From assembly GCA_015680685.1 (NCBI GenBank), contig MNCI01002045.1, positions 145,234 to 209,233 of the forward strand: a DNA stretch of 64,000 bases, given 5' to 3'. The stretch comes from Gnetum montanum (lineage: Eukaryota > Streptophyta > Gnetopsida > Gnetales > Gnetaceae). The notes under the pieces are model-generated. The model was not told where the DNA came from. It did not search any database and was given only the letters and a program-made list of their open reading frames with translations. Positions 57,890 to 64,000 of the stretch are shown here, piece by piece. Positions within the stretch are counted from its first letter, which is position 1, and every line of letters begins with the position of its first letter. A program made the translations under genes and the position numbers.

Positions 57890-59110
57890 AAGTATCCTAA
57901 GCTACTCGATGAAAAGCTTTGTGATCATCCTTATCCCCCCAAAGGAAATTCCTAAGAATGTTGTTAATGCATTGAAAGGAAGATTTGGAAGGAGCCATAA
58001 AGGAAGAGTAATAGACATGAGTGGAGCTCAAAATATGATTAACTACGATAAATCTACCTGCAAAAGATAAGGGTTTAGAAGCCCATTTCAAAGCTTTATG
58101 TTTCACCTTTCCCACCACATTGTTCCATATGGTAGTGAGAGTAGCAAATAAAGCAATAGGGATGCCTAAGAGGGTGAAATTATCAGTAGGAGATAGCCAC
58201 TTGATATCAAAATGATAAGTCTAAGGAGGCCTAGGAGAGAAGCTAGATCGGATGGCTTGCGTTTTGTTCCAATTGATCTTAGCTCCTGAGGCTCTACAGT
58301 AGATATCTATGCAGTGCAAGGCAATGTTAAAATTATTATGGTCCTCAATCAAAGTGATAAAAGTATCATCTGCAAACTGGCTATAAACAAGATCCTTTCC
58401 TTGTTGTGGAAGAGAGATACCTCTTAGCCGCATAGAATCATTATGAGATCTAAGAATAGCTCCAAGAGCATCAGCAGCCAGGATGAAAAGATAAGGGGCT
58501 AAAGGGCACCCCTATTGAATTGATTTTTGAAGCTCAACGACCTTAGAGAAGGATCTGTTAATGCAAATGATTGAAGGGGCCTCTGACAAAACAAGATCAA
58601 TATGTCTTTCAAAAACATTACCTAAGTTATGGTGTTTGACTATACTTTTTAAAAAGGACCAATCAAGCATGTCGTAAGCTTTAGCAAAATCGAGCTTAAG
58701 AAGAATGACATTTTGATTAGTGGAAGAAGCCCAATGCAAGCCCTCAATAGCAATAACAACGTTGTCTAAAATATACCTGCCTTGAACAAAACCAGTGCTC
58801 CTTGCTTATAAGATGAGGAAGAAAAGGTTTAAGTTTATTAGCTATAGCTTTGGCAACTATTTTACAGATAACATTTAAAAGAGTGATAGGGTGCCAATTA
58901 CTTATGCTCATGTGATCTCCTAACTTGGGGAGAAGCTTAATAATACCAGCATTAATCTACTTACCAAAGGATCCTTCCCTAAGAGCTTCCTTATACACAC
59001 TATAGACAATGTCTTGAAGAGTAGGCCAGAATTTCTTAAAAAATTCTATGGGCAGGCCATCCATACCAGGGGCTTTACCACTGTGGAGTTGTTGAAGAGC
59101 ATTACCAAGA
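57890..59110 (-). pseudogene. LINE reverse transcriptase
   Basis: 58,739-58,512 reads NVILLKLDFAKAYDMLDWSF, LVLSEAPSIICINRSFS. 58,433-58,221 reads GISLPQQGKDLVYSQFADD, GAKINWNKTQAI; FADD is the catalytic box. 58,118-57,897 continues with ALKWASKPLSFAGRFIVVNH and FLWGDKD. Separate frames and stops at about 58,200 and 58,510. Confidence 0.88.
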
Positions 59111-59112
59111 TC

Positions 59113-60290
59113 CTATTTGGAAATAAGAGAAGCATCACCAAAGATGAAACAATTAAAAGGAGTAATAGCTCCTAAGTAAGTATTAACTACAATGGGGTCA
59201 GTCCCCTCTTTTCGAAAAGTTTGAGAGTAGAACTCAAAGAAGGCCTGTAAAATGTCATCCTTGGAGGTGAAGATATTATCTTCGACTTGAATAGCTGGAA
59301 TTTTATGGGATGGGTTACCCCCTTTGAGGAGACGAAAAAAGCCCTTAGTAGCCTGGTCACCCATGCGGAGCCAAGAGAGATGAGCACGGAGGTGAGCACC
59401 TCTAGCTTCATAGTGATCCATTATATGTAAGTTCTCTTTGGCAAGTTTTAAACGACTAAAGTGAGCCTCAGCAGCTTCATCTTTATTAATGGTATTTTGA
59501 AGAAAGGAGATTTCCTTATGAAGGTTGGACTTCTGAAAACTTAGTCGTGAAGCCACCAATTTACTTGCATGTTTGGAAAACCGTTGGAGGTGGATATAAG
59601 CATTATTCCACCAATCAATCCAATCATCTTCATCAAGGGGTTTAGGATGCAAATTCCATATTTGCATCAATAGAGAGCAAAGGGAGTTACTATGAAGAAA
59701 GGTAGTGTTAAAAATATAAAGATTGTTAGAAGAGTAGGAGTTCCCAGAGTGGGAAAGAGACCAATGAATAGGATAATGATCTGACAAAACCTGGGTATAA
59801 TCTACTTAGACAGGGGCACTGTTGGTAGAAGTAAAATGAATGAGGGGATTAGTAGATAGATAAACCCAATCCAACTGAGAAGAGATGTAGGAAGCACCAT
59901 ATCTAGCGTTACTCCAAGTAAACTAATTAAAAGTACTAGAAGAAGAATAGTTTTCATTAGCTTCTTGCAACTTTAATTGACGTTTCATTGAGAGCCACTC
60001 AGAAAGCTCCTTGTTATCTAAACCACCTCTTTGCCCTCCAAATTTATCCTTTGGATGCTCAGTCATGTTGAAGTCCCCTGCAATAATCCATTTAGCTTTG
60101 GGTAAGTTGTGCTTGAGCCAATTCCACAAGAGCTTCTGATCAGTTGAGTGACAAGGAGCATAAATNAAGATTGAATCCTTGGATTTTAACTTCCTGAAGA
60201 CAAACAATGTCAAAGAAATGTCTTCGAATATAATCTCGAACTATATATCATCTACGAGGGTTCGAGAGGCCCCTAACATTCCATGAACAA
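59113..60290 (-). pseudogene. LINE apurinic-type endonuclease and linker
   Basis: 60,213-59,923 contains WIIAGDFNMTEHPKDKFGG (the GDFN motif). 59,787 starts SDHYPIHWSLS (the SDH motif that ends the domain), then about 200 codons of linker with ARGAHLRAHLSWLRMGDQAT leading toward RT. Frameshift between 59,923 and 59,787; one ambiguous base at 60,166. Confidence 0.85.
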
Positions 60291-60294
60291 CACT

Positions 60295-60805
60295 TCATTG
60301 GGTTTGTGTAGAAGAAGGAGGATCCTCCTCAACAACCAAGGCCTTAAAAGAATTCTTAGATTCAAAGTTGTTAACTAGAGGACATCGAGCACTAGTTATT
60401 TTGTTAATAGACTGGCTAGCACCAATCGATGATCGATGCCCTTTAGGGAAAGCACTAAAGATAGGGTTATCAGGTGTGACTGAGGCATAAGATTTCCAGG
60501 TAACATGCTTCCAGCCACTAGTAGCATCTTTTGGGGCCCCTTCATGGTTAAGAGGAGTCTTAGTGGCATCAGTATCCTCAATTCTCATATCTTCCACGTC
60601 GAACACCTTAGAATCCGAAGAAGAAGGTTTAGTTGAGTGAACCTCAACAGTATCCTTGCCTATGTCCTAAGATATGTTTTGATTTTTTAGTTCTTTACTA
60701 ACTTGTTTTGCTAAAATTCGCTCAGCTTCAAGCTTAGCTAGTAACTTTGGACATTGAGCTTTACGGTGGTTCGGATCAAGACAGTAGTAACAACGGTTAG
60801 GAAGT
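60295..60805 (-). pseudogene. LINE CCHC zinc-knuckle region
   Basis: At 60,792-60,751 the minus strand encodes CYYCLDPNHRKAQC, a perfect C-x2-C-x4-H-x4-C knuckle. It is followed by a polar linker with one stop and an ORF of 103 codons (60,606-60,295) with GWKHVTWKSYASVTPDNP. It belongs to the nucleic-acid-binding part of the LINE. Confidence 0.8.
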
Positions 60806-60809
60806 GTAA

Positions 60810-62110
60810 GATATGAAATTTCCTTCTTTGATTTTGGCTATCACGAATGATTCCACCAATTTTATACGTCATCGTTCTTTCCAGCCTTTAATTTACTTGA
60901 GAAATGGTTGCGTTTCCGCTAGGAAGGAAAAGTTAGAAATTTTTACATTAACAAGTGAGATGCAGGGAGGTTCTTTTCTCTCCATCTCTTCTTTCATCGA
61001 GAATGTCAAAAAGGTGAATTATAATAACAAAACACACAAGGGGGCAAAAGTGAAGGCATCAGCTCAAGACGAGAAAGGGTCCAACAAGATCAATCGAGGA
61101 CAAGTCAATGAACTTGAACACGCAATAGGCATCTAGTCAAGTTTGTGTAAACTTTGAAAGGGTGAACTACGTGAATAAATAGAAGGATCGAGGCCCTCAT
61201 GAGTAGACCTTTTCCATTTTTTATCCTTATTCCTTTGTCTCAATCTCCATAAGTATTGGGTCATAGGTAAATGTAGTTAGCAAGTTAATGGGACATGGGT
61301 TGCAACTTGGGAGAGACAGTGGGATGCAATGTGGAGAATGGTTGGTGTAGAGGCAAAGGAGTGAGGGTTGCAGAATAGGTGGAAGATGTTGGGATAGTAG
61401 AAGGTGGAGGAGGAGAGGGTGAGTGAAAGCATTGGGCAAGTGCGATAGTAGTAGTTCAGTGTCTTTTTATGTAGACTATGGATGTATCTAGATGTTTGAA
61501 CATTGTTTTGTATTGTGGTTAGACTTGAAACAATGTTTGTACCAACTGGAGAAATTTTCAAATTAAATAGGTTAACAAACTTTCCTGTAAAGGCTAAGGA
61601 GTGAAATATTTATCTTTAGCTCTACCAAGAGGGACATGTACATACACAAGTTGGCATTAATGAGTTAAGTCTTATTAGTGGTGGGATTGTCTAGCACAAT
61701 GACATCTCCAAACTAACTAAAAATCTTAAAAGGTGAATCCAAATTAGGAATAGTAGATGTAGTATGGAAGGATTGCTTGTTGTCGATGATGTCAAAACCC
61801 ATTTCTCCATAAAGAGGAGTTGGTCCTCATAAGGCTAAGGACCCATAAAAAGAATCTCATTCATGGAAGCTTTTAAGTTGAAGGAGAAAAAGGTTCCATT
61901 ACCTTTCAATGATGTGATTTGAAGTGCAAACCATGGCTATCGCTTGTGTGTCCATTGAGAAATTTGTAACACCTTACTCATTATTTTTCTTTGCTTCTAA
62001 AGTTTAGGGGGGTGTTCGTACTTTGAAATAATTATGGTTCAAGCGGGGCCAAGTGTGGATGGAGTAGGGAGGAACATGTATGGTTTTGAACCCAAAATAA
62101 TTGAAACATA
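60810..62110. other. No gene recognised
   Basis: A 107-codon plus-strand frame at 60,813-61,136 has no known motif and no codon-use signal I can judge. 61,270-61,440 is G/A-rich on the plus strand, which keeps minus frames open. I do not call genes here. Confidence 0.4.
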
Positions 62111-62120
62111 GGTGCATCCC

Positions 62121-62222
62121 AAGATTTATAGAAGTTTATAACTTAGTGCTATCTAGGAGAATCAAACCTATGACTTGGGGTTACCAAGCCAAGAGTCGTA
62201 CCATTAGGCTAACACTTGATGG
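62121..62222 (-). mobile_element. tRNA-derived SINE, type A
   Basis: Minus strand: GTGTTAGCCTAATGGTACGA, CTTGGCTTGGTAACCCCAAG (arm with a TTGGTAA loop, Thr-like anticodon GGT), GTCATAGGTTTGATTC, then GCACTAAGTTATAAACTTCT. The best-preserved type A head. Confidence 0.75.
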
Positions 62223-62574
62223 TTGATTTGCTTCCAAAGTTAGTATCATTTATCATCTTTAAGTGTTCTTTATGTTTCACGTATGCTAAGTTATTAGCAT
62301 GTATTGTATGGGTAGGTTGATGATGCTATATGATGTATTATTCTTGGCTAAATGATGCATTAACCTACTTAAATGAAGTTGGCAAGTACAATGGATGATG
62401 GTGTGACATTGACATACTTTGGTAGGTAAAGCAACATGCATTGGTGGGTCTAGTAAAATGCATGCGCCTTGATATTTTGGTTGTCTGATACTATGTTTTG
62501 TATTATGTGAGATTAGAGATTAATATGGGCTAATAATGTTATTTAATATTCATGTTGGTTTATTGGTGATGAGA

Positions 62575-63560
62575 AATGGGTATCCCCTACATCGAACACA
62601 TGAATCACAAGAGTTCATGTGCAATCTAGTCAAATTTTATGGATTGAACTAATGTGGTATCTAGATTGTTAAGCATCGATCGTAGATCATTGTCTTCTCA
62701 CTTGGATTAGTGGTAGCTTTGTCACGTATGATTTAGTTGAAAGTGAGACATATGATTATTTGATGTTATGCAGGCCTTAAACTAACTAAATAGTAATATA
62801 GAAATGAATCATTTAATCTAAACAATAATAAAATTAAATCCTAAACTATCCTAAGGGCAATGAGTGTCTGTTCCCAGCTTTCTATACACATCCTGAACTC
62901 ACATACCCACTACTGGGATTACCAAGTATTATGCTATTGGGTGAACCAAGAAATAATGCTGCTGGGATTACCAAGCGAATACATATTTACACTCGAAACT
63001 AGTTGTGTTCATTCCACCAATTGATTAACATGCATGAAAATGTAAATATTAACTAAAAACACGGAGAGTAAATTGCATTGAAAGTAAATCTATTCTAAAT
63101 CAAAGGGCTACAATGAATATGAATCAATATCGATCTTATTATCATTCATGGAATTATCCACATACAATGCCACTTGAATAAGAGGTCATACAACTAACAC
63201 AAATCCATACTATAGGCACTCATTTACTATTTGCTAAGATTTTGAAATAAAACTGCAAAAGTTTGGCTATGCTACTGACCAAATGATGTCAAATGCATAG
63301 CATGTGCTTGCATATTTATAAGCAAATATAGGGATTGTGTCGACAAGGATGTGTTAATGCATTTGGTTGCATTAACAAGGATGTGTCAATGGGGATACAT
63401 AGACACAACTAAGTTGTAGAAAATGTGATATAGCATCTACGATATAGTAGATGCAATATAGCATCTACAATGTAGTACCCAACTAAGATGCACTAACACA
63501 GATGCTACAACATAGATGCAATGTAGCATCTATGATATCTCAGCCAACTAATACACTTGA
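62575..63560 (-). repeat. LTR of the 7-kb gypsy family
   Basis: Shares ATGAATCACA, the CTGGGATTACCAAG double segment (about 62,916 and 62,960) and ACTCGAAACTAGTTG with the LTRs at 7.02, 25.4 and 26.9 kb. Orientation minus. The upstream part (63,425-63,540) has repeated GCATCTAC/GTAGATGC palindromes. No PBS follows it, so it is not a 5' LTR with a preserved junction. Confidence 0.6.
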
Positions 63561-63714
63561 CAAAATGATGCTTCATCATGTCTCAACAACTCAACTACCT
63601 AACATATTAAGTTTCATCAATTGGTTTATGGCCTTTTGCATGAGATTGATATTTAGTATTAGTTTTATGTGAGAAAGGTAGTTATGATTAATGTGTTACT
63701 GATGGTTTACTATT

Positions 63715-64000
63715 TGATGAGCAGTGAGTACCCCTATGCTCAACCATACGAATCACTAAGCGTTCACGCGCGATCCAGTCGAATTCTGTGTACTCTATGT
63801 CTTCTAGTACACTAGCCTCCAAGAAGTGAATTTGCCCTAATAGTCATTTATTGCCTTCCCAATTATACTTGTGATATGCATAGGCATGGTTAAGTGTAAT
63901 CGAGGTGTATGATTTTTGTTATTTGTATGTTTTATGTTTTGGGTGCTTAAAATACAGGATGAAAGGAATGAAGTAATTTAATTGCTAATTCAACCTAACT
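63715..64000 (-). repeat. LTR of the same family, runs off the window
   Basis: GTACCCCTATGCTCAACCAT matches 7,038 onward (GTACCCCTATGTCCAACCAT) and stays similar through the TTACACTTGTGATAT-like segment to the end. Minus orientation, only its 3' part is present. Confidence 0.65.

Larger units (their letters stand above)
56880..60805 (-). mobile_element. LINE (plant L1-like), 5'-truncated
   Basis: Minus-strand order: CCHC knuckle, endonuclease, reverse transcriptase, zinc-binding C-terminus, as in plant L1-type LINEs. Frames are interrupted. The RNA-binding domain expected upstream of the knuckle is missing, so it is 5'-truncated at about 60,805. No poly(A) tail was found at the 3' side near 56,880. 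It lies just upstream of the DUF212 gene in the same orientation. Confidence 0.88.

Noticed and set aside
60813-61136. 107-codon ORF right of the LINE
   Set aside because: It starts at the truncated LINE border and has no motif. Possibly chance; kept only as a note.

Overview
The window looks like nuclear DNA from a seed plant with a very large, repeat-packed genome. It is AT-rich, almost every stretch is a decayed retroelement, and the one clear host gene spreads 183 codons over 22 kb. Introns of this size suggest a gymnosperm (conifer, cycad or relative), but that is inference; the sequence alone does not fix the species.

Host gene. The only gene that reads as intact is on the minus strand, 56,476 down to 34,270. 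It has five exons with GT/AG borders that join in frame to a 183-residue membrane protein of the DUF212 / divergent PAP2 family (annotated in plants as acid phosphatase / vanadium-dependent haloperoxidase-related). Its introns are 2.2, 11.9, 0.7 and 6.9 kb. They hold a near-complete but broken Ty1/copia element (44.66-50.51 kb), a copia LTR-gag fragment (35.6-37.1 kb), two MITEs, several tRNA-derived SINEs and local tandem duplications. A 5'-truncated LINE (56.9-60.8 kb) lies a few hundred bases upstream of the start codon.

Left part, 0-34 kb. From 0.9 to 7.9 kb is a minus-strand Ty3/gypsy element (integrase, RNase H, RT, protease, gag, PBS, 5' LTR) full of stops. From 7.9 to 12.2 kb is a plus-strand coiled-coil retroelement ORF, repeated at 22.9-24.8 kb. 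From 12.2 to 20.8 kb two similar, directly repeated LTR-like blocks flank a gypsy gag/protease remnant that lacks RT and integrase. The same interval holds a fragment of a plant C2H2 (QALGGH) zinc-finger gene, split exactly inside the QALGGH motif by a 1.5-kb hAT-like element with a perfect 8-bp target-site duplication. From 24.8 to 27.6 kb are two LTRs of the same family as the one at 7 kb, in inverted orientation. From 28.42 to 29.92 kb is a CpG-rich LTR with a polypurine tract and a palindromic minisatellite, apparently much younger than its surroundings.

Right part, 60.8-64 kb. No gene is recognisable. There is one SINE and two more LTR copies of the 7-kb family, the last running off the end.

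Most annotated coding features are therefore pseudogenes of mobile elements. The best observations are the hAT insertion in the zinc-finger motif, the possible capture of that gene fragment by an LTR element, the CpG-rich LTR with hairpin minisatellites, the duplicated unrecognised coiled-coil ORF, and the clean SINE insertion at 39.8 kb.
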